Shown: piece after piece, positions 1 through 8,058 of the stretch
How the letters are laid out: the number at the start of each line of letters is the position of its first letter
Position numbering within the stretch: the first letter of the stretch is position 1
Assembly (NCBI GenBank): GCA_945788675.1
Contig: CALZMY010000226.1
Coordinates: 1 to 20,672 of the forward strand
Reading direction: 5' to 3'
DNA length: 20,672 nucleotides
Source: an uncultured Gammaproteobacteria bacterium
GTDB taxonomy: Bacteria; Pseudomonadota; Gammaproteobacteria; SZUA-140
Position numbers and translations under genes: made by a program
Notes under the pieces: generated by a model
What the model was told of the DNA's origin: nothing
Database searches by the model: none
What the model saw: only the letters and a program-made list of their open reading frames with translations

Positions 1-877
1 CACGGATCGCATCGGTCAGGCCGGTACGCAGGCCATTGACATGGGTGCCCCCCTGCCCGGTCGGGATCAGGTTGACGTAACTCTCGGTCACCAGCTCGCC
101 ACCCTCAGGCAGCCATACCACCGCCCAATCGGCGGCCTCACGTTCCGAGGCGAGGCTGCCAATCAGCAGCTCATCCGGCAGCAGGGTGTAACCCTTTACC
201 GCATCGTTCAGATAGTCACGCAGGCCATCTTCAAAATACCACTCTTCACTGGTATTGCTCTTCTCATCAAAAAACGACACATGCAACCCCGGACAGAGCA
301 CCGCCTTGGCGCGCAGCACATGACGCAGGCGTGAGACTGACATCTTTGCGGAATCGAAATATTTTCCATCAGGCCAGAAACGAATCGATGTACCGCTGTT
401 CTTTTTACCCACCGTACCGATCGTCTTCAGGTTCTCGACCTTATCACCATGCTCAAAGGCCATCGAAAACGCTTTGCTGTCTCGCTTGATCTTCACTTCC
501 AGTCGTTTAGAGAGCGCATTAACCACCGAAACACCCACACCGTGCAGACCACCGGAGAATTGATAATTTTTATTGGAGAATTTGCCACCGGCGTGCAGCT
601 TGGTGAGGATCACTTCAACACCGGGCAGCTTTTCGACCGGATGTTTATCGACCGGCATGCCGCGGCCATCATCCTCGACCTCAAGCGAACCATCTTTATA
701 GAGTGTTACCGAGAGTGTTTTGGCATGGCCTGCAACTGCCTCGTCGACACTGTTGTCGATCACCTCCTGCGCCAGATGGTTGGGGCGCGTGGTGTCGGTG
801 TACATGCCGGGGCGTTTGCGTACCGGTTCCAGTCCGGTCAATACCTCAATCGATGAGGCATCATAATCTCTACTCAT
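1..877 (-). CDS. parE: DNA topoisomerase IV subunit B (ParE), N-terminal part, cut by window edge
   Basis: ATPase subunit of topoisomerase IV, which with ParC decatenates daughter chromosomes. The reading frame starts at ATG 877-875 and stays open to the window edge, giving 292 codons of a protein that is about 630 residues in E. coli. The GHKL ATPase fold is clear: N42 in the EVIDNSVDEA segment (residues 38-47) for Mg-ATP, DDGRGMPV at 69-76, and the glycine-rich ATP lid around GGLHGVGVSVVNALS at 109-123. The sequence is nearly colinear with E. coli ParE from EVLTGLEPVRKRPGMYTDTT onward, which separates it from GyrB. The transducer domain begins but the QTK loop and the TOPRIM domain lie outside the window. 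A purine stretch (AAAAGAGA) sits directly before the ATG as ribosome binding site. It is divergent from xseB. Identification is very secure; only the 3' end is unseen. Confidence 0.97.
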   Translation of the reverse strand, partial: MSRDYDASSIEVLTGLEPVRKRPGMYTDTTRPNHLAQEVIDNSVDEAVAGHAKTLSVTLYKDGSLEVEDDGRGMPVDKHPVEKLPGVEVILTKLHAGGKFSNKNYQFSGGLHGVGVSVVNALSKRLEVKIKRDSKAFSMAFEHGDKVENLKTIGTVGKKNSGTSIRFWPDGKYFDSAKMSVSRLRHVLRAKAVLCPGLHVSFFDEKSNTSEEWYFEDGLRDYLNDAVKGYTLLPDELLIGSLASEREAADWAVVWLPEGGELVTESYVNLIPTGQGGTHVNGLRTGLTDAIR

Positions 878-978
878 TCTCTTTTACGTTCCTGTTCAAC
901 TCAAGCTGGTTTGACATAGCGCTGCCAACGGGCATGGAGTCTAGCACCAAGCCGGAGTCGAATACAAAGCACCATGTC

Positions 979-1005
979 CGGCCATTATGTCGGCCGCAGT
1001 TTTTT
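979..1005 (+). terminator. GC-rich hairpin followed by six T, between parE and xseB
   Basis: CGGCC at 979-983 pairs with GGCCG at 992-996 around an 8-base loop, and a run of six T follows at 1000-1005 on the plus strand. This has the form of a short intrinsic terminator reading rightwards. Its place is odd, because it lies between divergent genes with nothing obvious upstream on the plus strand to terminate. On the minus strand the same hairpin would fall in the 5' leader of parE. The stem is only 5 bp, so it may be accidental. The rest of the 189-base parE-xseB gap holds a lone TTGACA at 911-916 (plus) without a convincing -10 partner. Confidence 0.35.
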
Positions 1006-1056
1006 ATAGTAGAATCCAGCCCAAGATAAGAATTCTGAGCCATTGAGAAGTAGTAC

Positions 1057-1060
1057 GGAG
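1057..1060 (+). promoter_or_regulatory. Ribosome binding site that decides the xseB start
   Basis: GGAG lies six bases before the TTG at 1067. The other possible start, TTG at 1043, has no comparable purine box at the right distance. This favours initiation at 1067 on a rare TTG codon. Confidence 0.55.
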
Positions 1061-1066
1061 CCAATC

Positions 1067-1324
1067 TTGGTAAAAAAGAAGCGCAGCAACAAAGAGACCC
1101 CGCCCGATTTTGAGGCCGCCCTCGAAGAACTCGAAACGCTGGTGGAGCAGATGGAACAGGGCGAGATCAGCCTGGAGGAGTCGCTACAGCATTTTGAGCG
1201 CGGCATCCTGCTGACCCGTACCTGCCAGGAGGCGCTGAAGGCTGCCGAGCAGAAGGTGGCGATCCTGATGAAGGGTAGTCACGCTGCCGACGCCGACACT
1301 CAGCCCTTTGATAACGACCTGTGA
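1067..1324 (+). CDS. xseB: Exodeoxyribonuclease VII small subunit
   Basis: Small subunit of exonuclease VII, which degrades single-stranded DNA together with the large subunit XseA; several XseB copies decorate one XseA. The protein is 85 residues from the preferred start, close to the usual 80. It shows the family's two helices: PDFEAALEELETLVEQME then the GEISLEESLQHFERG turn and a second helix ending in AEQKVAIL. The frame stays open back to TTG 1043 (93 residues), but the GGAG box at 1057-1060 supports TTG 1067, giving an N-terminus M-V-K-K-K like E. coli MPKKN. The stop codon overlaps the ispA start by four bases, so the two are translationally coupled, as in the common xseB-ispA-dxs order. 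XseA is not in the window. Confidence 0.93.
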   Translation: MVKKKRSNKETPPDFEAALEELETLVEQMEQGEISLEESLQHFERGILLTRTCQEALKAAEQKVAILMKGSHAADADTQPFDNDL

Positions 1325-2232
1325 CTGATAATAGCGTGGCATTCAAGGCACTGATCGCGCAGTGCAAGGCACAGGTTGAGTCGGCGCTCGACCATTGGCT
1401 CCCCGCCGCAGACGCTACACCTGAAACCCTGCACCGTGCGATGCGTTACTCGGCACTCGCCGGCGGCAAGTATGTACGGCCACTGCTGGTCTACTCCACC
1501 GGGCAGGCACTGGGAGTGACGCGTGATGCACTGGATGGCCCTGCCTGCGCGATCGAATTGATACATAGCTACTCGCTGGTTCACGATGATCTGCCCGCGA
1601 TGGATGATGATGACCTGCGCCGTGGCAAACCGACCTGCCACCGCGCCTTTGATGAGGCGACAGCGATCCTTACCGGGGATGCGCTGCAATCACTGGCATT
1701 TCACATCCTTGCCAGCGATCCGTCGATTGCTGTTGCCGCAACACAGCGTATCCAGATGATCGAAGCGCTGGCCAATGCAAGTGGCTCGCTCGGCATGGCC
1801 GGTGGACAGGCGATCGACCTCGAAGCGGATGGCAAAGGCAATAGTATGACGCTCGAGGCACTGGAATATATGCATGCCCAGAAGACCGGTGCACTCATCC
1901 GCGCCAGCGTTCGCCTCGGCGCACTGAGCCATGCGAGTATCAATGAGACGATGCTTGCACACCTCGACCAATACGCCGCCAATATCGGACTCGCCTTCCA
2001 GATTCGCGATGACATTCTCGATATCGAGGCCTCTACTGACACGTTGGGAAAAAGTCAGGGGGCGGATATCGCCAGAAACAAGCCGACTTATCCTGCCCTT
2101 CTGGGTCTGGACGGCGCGAAACAGAAGGCGCTGCAGCTGCACGAAGTGGCGCTGGAAAACCTCGCCACATTTGGCGATGAGGCGAATGCACTCCGCTGGA
2201 TCTCAGAATATATCGTGCAGCGCCCAAACTAG
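1321..2232 (+). CDS. ispA: (2E,6E)-farnesyl diphosphate synthase (short-chain polyprenyl synthase)
   Basis: Condenses isopentenyl diphosphate with dimethylallyl and then geranyl diphosphate to make farnesyl diphosphate, the precursor for undecaprenyl phosphate, quinones and heme O. The 303-residue length matches IspA (299 in E. coli). Both aspartate-rich Mg-binding motifs are present: first motif DDLPAMDDDD at 89-98 and second motif DDILD at 230-234. The GGK-x-x-R substrate motif is at 48-53, and KTG at 188-190 is the conserved lysine region. Translation starts at GTG 1321, which overlaps the xseB stop in a GTGA arrangement. The stop is followed by a T run at 2234-2239 with only a weak upstream stem, so read-through into dxs, 112 bases on, is possible. 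Confidence 0.96.
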   Translation: MTDNSVAFKALIAQCKAQVESALDHWLPAADATPETLHRAMRYSALAGGKYVRPLLVYSTGQALGVTRDALDGPACAIELIHSYSLVHDDLPAMDDDDLRRGKPTCHRAFDEATAILTGDALQSLAFHILASDPSIAVAATQRIQMIEALANASGSLGMAGGQAIDLEADGKGNSMTLEALEYMHAQKTGALIRASVRLGALSHASINETMLAHLDQYAANIGLAFQIRDDILDIEASTDTLGKSQGADIARNKPTYPALLGLDGAKQKALQLHEVALENLATFGDEANALRWISEYIVQRPN

Positions 2233-2344
2233 GCTTTTTTGTGAGCGCCCTCCTCAGGGTCAAAAGATACATACAGGCCACCAGAATCAACAATATCTAT
2301 GATATATTGGCCGATTGCGTAGAAAACCAGCCGATTAGAGCTCG

Positions 2345-4252
2345 ATGACAACTACTGAAACCCGATATCCACTACTGCACAAGATCGATTCCCCCGCGGA
2401 TCTGCGCCAGCTTGCCGCAACGGAACTGGAACCGCTGGCGCGCGAGCTGCGTGATTTTCTGATTCAGTCGGTCTCCCAAACAGGTGGGCATCTCTCATCC
2501 AGCCTCGGCACCATTGAACTGACCATCGCGCTGCACTACATCTACAACACCCCGGATGATCGCCTGGTGTGGGATGTGGGGCATCAGGCCTATCCCCACA
2601 AGATTCTCACCGGCCGCCGTGAGCGCATGGGCACACTGCGCAAAAAAGATGGCCTGAGCGGTTTTATCAAACGCAAAGAGAGTGAATATGACACCTTCGG
2701 TGTCGGCCACTCCAGCACCTCAATCAGTGCCGCACTGGGGATGGCAATCGCCGCACAAAAAACTGGTAGTCCACGTAAGGCGGTGGCGATTATTGGTGAT
2801 GGCGCCATGACCGCTGGCATGGCCTTTGAAGCGCTCAACCATGCTGGACATCTCGACAATGATCTACTGGTCATTCTCAATGACAATGAGATGTCGATCT
2901 CGCCCAATGTCGGCGGCATGTCGAACTATCTTGCCAAACTGCTCTCCGGCAAACTCTACACCTCGGTACGTGAAAGTGGCAAAAAGGTGCTGAGCGCAGT
3001 CCCACCGATGCACGAACTGGCTCGTCGCGCCGAGGAACATATGAAGGGGATGGTGATCCCCGGCACATTATTCGAAGAACTCGGCTTCAACTACTACGGC
3101 CCGGTGGATGGTCACGACATCCCCACCCTGATCACAACACTGCGTAACCTTCGTGACCATAAAGGCCCGCAGTTCCTGCATATTGTGACAAAAAAGGGAC
3201 GTGGTTATCAGCCTGCAGAAGAGAACCCCTGCACTTACCACGGCGTTACTCCCTTTGATCCTGAAAACGGCAAGATGCATCCGACCAGCACCAATAACAG
3301 CCCCACCTATACCCAGGTCTTTGGTGAGTGGCTGTGCGACATGGCCAAAGAAGACCCGACGCTTGTCGCCATTACGCCCGCGATGTGCGAGGGCTCTGGC
3401 ATGGTAAAATTTTCGCGCCTCTTTGCTGACCGTTTTTATGATGTGGGGATTGCGGAACAACACGCCGTCACCCTTGCCGCCGGGCTCGCCTGTGACGGCA
3501 TCAAACCGGTGGTGGCGATCTACTCTACTTTCCTGCAACGCGCCTATGACCAGTTGATTCATGACGTTGCCATCCAGAATTTGCCTGTCATTTTCGCAAT
3601 CGATCGCGCCGGGCTCGTTGGCGCCGATGGCCCCACCCATGCCGGTAGTTTTGACCTCAGCTATCTGCGCTGCATCCCCAACATGGTGGTGATGGCACCC
3701 AGCAACGAAAATGAATGCCGCCAGATGCTCTACACCGCCGCCCGACATAATGGTCCTACGGCCGTGCGCTACCCACGCGGCCGTGGCCCAGGTGTTGCCG
3801 TTGAAGAGGTGATGCAGCCAGTCGAGCTTGGCAAGGGGCGTGTGCTCAAACAGGGTAAGCGCGTGGCGATTCTTGCCTTTGGCAGCCGTGTTCAGGTCGC
3901 CCTTGCGGCAGCAGATGAACTCGATGCGAGCGTTGCGGACATGCGTTTTGTCAAACCGATCGATGAGGCACTGATCCTTGAACTGGCCAATCATCACGAC
4001 CTGCTGCTCACCATCGAAGAGAATGTCATCATGGGTGGAGCGGGGAGTGCCGTCAATGAAGTCCTCGCCGCACACAATATCGTCGTGCCGGTGATCAATC
4101 TGGGTCTGCCGGACGAATATTGCGAACAGGGTGAGCATGAGTCGCTGCTGGAGGGTTACGGCCTCGATAAAAACGGCATCATTAAATCCGTAAATGACTT
4201 TCATCAACGCGCGTCTTGCAATACAATGGCCACACGCACCATTTCCCACTAA
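2345..4252 (+). CDS. dxs: 1-deoxy-D-xylulose-5-phosphate synthase
   Basis: Thiamine-diphosphate enzyme that joins pyruvate and glyceraldehyde 3-phosphate to give DXP, the entry point of the MEP isoprenoid pathway and a precursor of the thiamine thiazole and of pyridoxal phosphate. The 635 residues cover the whole family length (620 in E. coli) with a tail of about 15 residues rich in H, T and R. Visible motifs are H49 in TGGHLSSSLG, the ThDP/Mg motif GDGAMTAGMAFEALN at 151-165, NDNEMSISPNVGG at 179-191, and the catalytic glutamate E370 in GIAEQHAVTLAAG. AGAG at 2337-2340 is a close ribosome binding site. TATGAT at 2298-2303 could be a -10 box in the 112-base gap after ispA, but I see no good -35. 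It is followed 19 bases later by queD. Confidence 0.97.
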   Translation: MTTTETRYPLLHKIDSPADLRQLAATELEPLARELRDFLIQSVSQTGGHLSSSLGTIELTIALHYIYNTPDDRLVWDVGHQAYPHKILTGRRERMGTLRKKDGLSGFIKRKESEYDTFGVGHSSTSISAALGMAIAAQKTGSPRKAVAIIGDGAMTAGMAFEALNHAGHLDNDLLVILNDNEMSISPNVGGMSNYLAKLLSGKLYTSVRESGKKVLSAVPPMHELARRAEEHMKGMVIPGTLFEELGFNYYGPVDGHDIPTLITTLRNLRDHKGPQFLHIVTKKGRGYQPAEENPCTYHGVTPFDPENGKMHPTSTNNSPTYTQVFGEWLCDMAKEDPTLVAITPAMCEGSGMVKFSRLFADRFYDVGIAEQHAVTLAAGLACDGIKPVVAIYSTFLQRAYDQLIHDVAIQNLPVIFAIDRAGLVGADGPTHAGSFDLSYLRCIPNMVVMAPSNENECRQMLYTAARHNGPTAVRYPRGRGPGVAVEEVMQPVELGKGRVLKQGKRVAILAFGSRVQVALAAADELDASVADMRFVKPIDEALILELANHHDLLLTIEENVIMGGAGSAVNEVLAAHNIVVPVINLGLPDEYCEQGEHESLLEGYGLDKNGIIKSVNDFHQRASCNTMATRTISH

Positions 4253-4271
4253 TTTAGTCAAGATTACAGCT

Positions 4272-4652
4272 ATGCCCCCTCGTTACACACTCAAGATCGT
4301 CACCGACTTTGCTGCGGCACACTCACTGCGCAACTATCCCGGCGACTGCTCACGCCTGCATGGCCACAACTGGAAGGTTGAAGCCGAAGTGGTCGCGACC
4401 GAACTGAATGAAGTCGGCATGGGCATCGATTTCAAGACCATCAAAACAGAGACCAAAGTACTCGTTGATCAACTCGATCACCGCTATCTCAACGAAATCC
4501 CACCTTTTGATGAGACCAACCCGACCGCCGAAAACATTGCGGCCTTCATCTACCAGGGGCTGTCGAAAAAACTTAACGGCGCAACACTCCGGGTGAGTGC
4601 CATCACGCTGTGGGAAACCGAGCGCGCCTGTGTGCGTTATTCAGAGGACTAA
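4272..4652 (+). CDS. queD: 6-carboxytetrahydropterin synthase / PTPS family (QueD)
   Basis: Zinc enzyme of the 6-pyruvoyltetrahydropterin synthase fold that turns 7,8-dihydroneopterin triphosphate into 6-carboxy-5,6,7,8-tetrahydropterin, the second step from GTP to queuosine. The start is ATG 4272, giving 126 residues (about 120 is usual). The frame is open upstream into the end of dxs, but that extension is not family-like. Zinc ligands are H17, H30 and H32 (in CSRLHGHNW), with the catalytic cysteine C26, the D69-H70 pair in the QLDHRYLN segment, and E115 in LWETERA. It lies 5 bases before folE2, whose product makes its substrate, which supports assignment as QueD. The Cys with C-x3-HGH spacing suits QueD rather than the folate-pathway PTPS-III variants, but this is judged by eye. 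Confidence 0.9.
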   Translation: MPPRYTLKIVTDFAAAHSLRNYPGDCSRLHGHNWKVEAEVVATELNEVGMGIDFKTIKTETKVLVDQLDHRYLNEIPPFDETNPTAENIAAFIYQGLSKKLNGATLRVSAITLWETERACVRYSED

Positions 4653-4657
4653 AAGTA

Positions 4658-5443
4658 ATGAACGATACACCGATTGCAGACGTACAGAACGATCCGGATA
4701 ATCGCCAGATACCGATCAACAAAGTCGGCATCAAGGATATTCGCCATCCAGTGCGGGTCAAGGATCGCAGCGAAGGCGAGCAACACACCATCGCGACCTT
4801 CAATATGTATGTCGATCTGCCACATAATTTCAAAGGGACTCACATGTCCCGCTTTGTCAAACTGCTGAACTCCCATGAACGCGAGATCAGTGTCGAATCA
4901 TTTGATGAGATCATGGTCAACATGGCCAGCCTGCTGGATGCTGAGTCTGGCCATATCGAAATGAGCTTCCCCTACTTTATCAACAAGGAAGCACCGATCA
5001 GCAAGGTACAGAGCCTGCTTGATTATGATGTCACGCTGATTGGCGAGATCACGGGTGGGCAAAGTACGATGACCATCAAAGTAGTGGTACCGGTCACCAG
5101 CCTCTGCCCCTGCTCCAAACAAATCTCCGACTACGGCGCCCACAACCAACGCTCACATGTGACGGTGACTGCACGTACCGAAGGTTTTGTCTGGATTGAA
5201 GACCTGATCGATATCATCGAGCAAGAGGCCTCATGCGAGATCTTTGGCCTACTGAAACGACCTGATGAGAAGTATGTTACCGAACGCGCCTATGACAATC
5301 CCAAGTTCGTCGAGGATATGGTACGTGATGTCGCGGCACGCCTGAACGCCGATGATCGCATCACCGCCTATACATTAGAATCAGAAAACTTCGAATCGAT
5401 CCATAATCATTCGGCCTATGCGTTAATTGAGAAAATAAAATAG
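4658..5443 (+). CDS. folE2: GTP cyclohydrolase IB (FolE2 / MptA type)
   Basis: Converts GTP to 7,8-dihydroneopterin triphosphate plus formate, feeding both tetrahydrofolate and queuosine synthesis. It belongs to the COG1469 class, which is unrelated in sequence to the zinc-dependent FolE and can use Mn or other metals. The 261 residues match the family (about 257-270). Key residues seen are C150 in TSLCPCSK, H162 in YGAHNQRSH, and E194 in ASCEIFGLLKRPDEKYVTE. ATG 4658 is preceded by AGAGG at 4643-4647; the frame is open further upstream inside queD but that stretch is not family-like. In several bacteria folE2 is induced under zinc shortage by Zur. I see no obvious operator here, and the gene is embedded in the dxs-queD run. 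Confidence 0.95.
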   Translation: MNDTPIADVQNDPDNRQIPINKVGIKDIRHPVRVKDRSEGEQHTIATFNMYVDLPHNFKGTHMSRFVKLLNSHEREISVESFDEIMVNMASLLDAESGHIEMSFPYFINKEAPISKVQSLLDYDVTLIGEITGGQSTMTIKVVVPVTSLCPCSKQISDYGAHNQRSHVTVTARTEGFVWIEDLIDIIEQEASCEIFGLLKRPDEKYVTERAYDNPKFVEDMVRDVAARLNADDRITAYTLESENFESIHNHSAYALIEKIK

Positions 5444-5448
5444 AACTG

Positions 5449-5484
5449 TTTCCGCCTCACCCAGCCAGCGGCATGAGGCGGAAA
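5449..5484. repeat. Perfect 11-bp inverted repeat after folE2 (probable terminator hairpin)
   Basis: TTTCCGCCTCA at 5449-5459 and TGAGGCGGAAA at 5474-5484 are exact inverted copies around a 14-base loop. It begins 5 bases after the folE2 stop, as expected for a transcript-ending hairpin. No T run follows on the plus strand, so it may act as a 3' stabiliser or a factor-assisted terminator. The remaining 65 bases before the next gene are AT-rich, with TTGACC at 5510-5515 as a weak -35 candidate. Confidence 0.7.
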
Positions 5485-5549
5485 GATAGCCAATACTTAT
5501 ATATGAATATTGACCGATTATCGCCTGAAATAATGTTAATAAATTAGTA

Positions 5550-8000
5550 ATGGCCAGGCCCAACCGAATAATCAATTTTATTCGCACCCTCACCGGACGC
5601 ATGGTAATGGGCGAGCTACTTATTCACTCCATACTGGTACCAACACTCTTCTTCGGCATCAATTTCATCGTAAAAGATGGTTATCAGTCGAGGTTCGTAG
5701 AACAGGCCAACTTAAAATCAAACCTGTTAGCCACCATCATCTCCCATGAGATTAGTAGCCAGAACATACATGACCTGTTAAATGATGCGGTCAATAGCAA
5801 TCAGATCGTTTCTGCTAAACTCGTTTATGACTCAGGCGAGATCATTAGCAGTCAACATAGCAAGACAGTTGCGCCCCCCTTTAAAAAAGACCAGTTTTTC
5901 GCCCAGCACAACGATAATAGTTACCATATCGAGACCCCTCTTTTCCTCAACAGCAGAGGCATCGCGGCCACACTGCAAACAAGTTTTGACGAGAGCCCCG
6001 TTGCAAATCGAATTCAAAAAACCTATCAGATCAGCATACTACTCGCTTGCTCCTATATACTCATCACACTTGCGCTATCCGGGCTACTGGGTCAGCAGCT
6101 AACACGCCCCATACGAAAGTTGCGTGACGATGCACGTATCATTGCCTCCGGTAACACCAATAAAAAACTTAACGTAGTCTCCTCTATTTCGGAAGTAGCA
6201 AGCCTGACCGACAACCTGGAGACAATGAAAAAAGCATTAATAAAACACAGTCAGGAATCGCTCGCCCGAGAGGCACATCTACGTGCAGTGATGGAGAATG
6301 TGGTCGATGGCATCATCATTACCAATACTGCGGGCATGATTGAATCACTCAATCCTGCAGCCATCAACCTCTTCGACTATACAAAAGGGGAACTGATTGG
6401 TGAACACATCAACATCCTGCTAGACGCTAATACTTTACTAGAAATAGAAATACCATCAAATGTTTCCCAAAGCGCAATATCCAGCACTCAAAACAGACTA
6501 CAGGAGACAGAGGGGTATCGCAAAAGCGGGGCAATTTTTCCATTAGAAGTTGCGATCAGTAAGATGATTGTTAATCAGCAAGCACACTATATCTATGTAA
6601 CGCATGATATTACGGCGAGAAAAGATGCAGAAAACGAACTTGAACGCCGCGTTATCATCCGTACCAGCGAGCTAGCTGCCGCAAATGAAGAGCTAGAACA
6701 TCAGGCGCTGCATGACTCGCTGACCGACCTGCCCAATCGCGTTTTACTATTAGACCGCCTTAATCAGGCAATTCATGCGAATCAGCGCAACAACCATCAA
6801 CTCGCCCTTTTTATGATCGACCTCGATCGTTTCAAAGAGATTAATGATACGCTTGGTCACCACTATGGCGACATCATCCTGCAACATGTGGCTAATCGCA
6901 TGCGTAAAGCACTGCATGAGTCAAGCACCGTCGCTCGCCTTGGTGGCGATGAATTTGCTGTATTACTACCTTCTATTGCTGATATTCAAGCACCCGCCAA
7001 CGTCGCTATGGAGATCATCAACGCCATCGACCAGCCCTTTCTACTGGAAGAACAGGCCTTTCATGTCGGTGCCAGCATCGGTATCGCCATATTCCCTGAA
7101 CACGGCACCGACACATCGACATTGATGCGTCACGCCGATATTGCCATGTATGTGACTAAAAAGAATAATGGCGACTACACCTTCTATCACCCATCGCTGG
7201 ATCAACACAGCCGTGACCGCCTGGCGCTCACCACCGAATTGCGCCATGCAATCGATCATGATGAACTTTTTTTGCACTATCAGCCAAAAATCGACTTCAA
7301 CAGCGGTAACGTCGCTGAAGTAGAAGCACTGGTTCGCTGGGATCACCCCCGCTTTGGCCTCATGACACCCGATCACTTCATCCCGCTATCAGAACACACA
7401 GGTCTGATCAGACCGCTCACTTTATGGGTGATACGTGAAGCACTGAATACCTGCCATGAATGGCATCGCAAAGGACACAAGCTCAAAGTCGCCGTCAACC
7501 TGTCGACCCATAACTTACATGACCCGCAGTTGACCAGCCATATACAGCAGGCCTGTAAAGAGTATCGAATTGACCCTGGCTACCTGGTACTTGAAATCAC
7601 CGAAAGTGCTGTGATGTCAGACCCTGTCAGCGCGATGAGGATCCTGAGTGAGTTATCAGCAATGGGCATCAACCTGTCGATCGACGATTTTGGTACTGGC
7701 TATTCATCACTCGCCTACCTGAAACAGCTGCCAATGGATGAGATCAAGATCGACAAATCATTCGTCATCGATATGATCAACGACAAAGACGACTACATCA
7801 TTGTCCGTGCCACCATCGACCTTGCGCATAACATGGGAAGAAAGGTAATCGCCGAAGGCGTTGAATCACAGCACATCTGGGAGACACTGAACAAGATGGG
7901 GTGTGACATGGCACAGGGTAACTACATCTGCACACCACTCTCCTCGACCGAGTTCTCTCAGTGGTTACAGGACTCCCCCTGGAGCCTGCAACAGGCTTAA
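5550..8000 (+). CDS. Membrane HAMP-PAS-GGDEF-EAL protein (c-di-GMP synthesis/breakdown)
   Basis: An 816-residue inner-membrane signalling protein. Order: transmembrane segment about 22-41, periplasmic sensor about 42-157, second transmembrane segment about 158-180, HAMP about 180-232, PAS about 243-355, short coiled linker 357-385, GGDEF about 386-548, EAL about 562-805. The cyclase signature GGDEF is intact at 465-469 with D424 in the metal/GTP segment, but the I-site position reads HESS (456-459) instead of RxxD, so product inhibition is not expected. The phosphodiesterase half keeps E592 in EALVRW, N650 (AVNLS), E682/E685 (LEITES), D712-D713 (DDFGTG), the lysine in IKIDKSF, E769 and Q789. 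By motifs it can both make and hydrolyse c-di-GMP; in this architecture the EAL activity often dominates. No strong ribosome binding site precedes ATG 5550. Its ligand is unknown. Confidence 0.93.
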   Translation: MARPNRIINFIRTLTGRMVMGELLIHSILVPTLFFGINFIVKDGYQSRFVEQANLKSNLLATIISHEISSQNIHDLLNDAVNSNQIVSAKLVYDSGEIISSQHSKTVAPPFKKDQFFAQHNDNSYHIETPLFLNSRGIAATLQTSFDESPVANRIQKTYQISILLACSYILITLALSGLLGQQLTRPIRKLRDDARIIASGNTNKKLNVVSSISEVASLTDNLETMKKALIKHSQESLAREAHLRAVMENVVDGIIITNTAGMIESLNPAAINLFDYTKGELIGEHINILLDANTLLEIEIPSNVSQSAISSTQNRLQETEGYRKSGAIFPLEVAISKMIVNQQAHYIYVTHDITARKDAENELERRVIIRTSELAAANEELEHQALHDSLTDLPNRVLLLDRLNQAIHANQRNNHQLALFMIDLDRFKEINDTLGHHYGDIILQHVANRMRKALHESSTVARLGGDEFAVLLPSIADIQAPANVAMEIINAIDQPFLLEEQAFHVGASIGIAIFPEHGTDTSTLMRHADIAMYVTKKNNGDYTFYHPSLDQHSRDRLALTTELRHAIDHDELFLHYQPKIDFNSGNVAEVEALVRWDHPRFGLMTPDHFIPLSEHTGLIRPLTLWVIREALNTCHEWHRKGHKLKVAVNLSTHNLHDPQLTSHIQQACKEYRIDPGYLVLEITESAVMSDPVSAMRILSELSAMGINLSIDDFGTGYSSLAYLKQLPMDEIKIDKSFVIDMINDKDDYIIVRATIDLAHNMGRKVIAEGVESQHIWETLNKMGCDMAQGNYICTPLSSTEFSQWLQDSPWSLQQA
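7983..7997. repeat. 6-bp hairpin at the end of the GGDEF-EAL gene
   Basis: AGCCTG at 7983-7988 and CAGGCT at 7992-7997 form a perfect stem with a 3-base loop, ending just before the stop codon TAA 7998-8000. A further AAGCCT at 8029-8034 could pair with the right arm instead. There is no T run, so the role as a terminator between this gene and the convergent pgpA is uncertain. Confidence 0.3.
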
Positions 8001-8058
8001 CTGACGTATCGTAACTATGAAGACGAACAAGCCTCAACGCAACTGCGTCGATTGAACC

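Noticed and set aside
41..856. Plus-strand frames opposite the left end (41-334 and 449-856)
   Set aside because: The minus strand here reads as a continuous ParE with family motifs; the plus-strand frames are its shadows.
3068..4261. A 397-codon open frame on the minus strand opposite dxs
   Set aside because: It lies fully antisense to a strongly conserved dxs, has no recognisable domain, and is the usual shadow of a coding sequence with biased codons.
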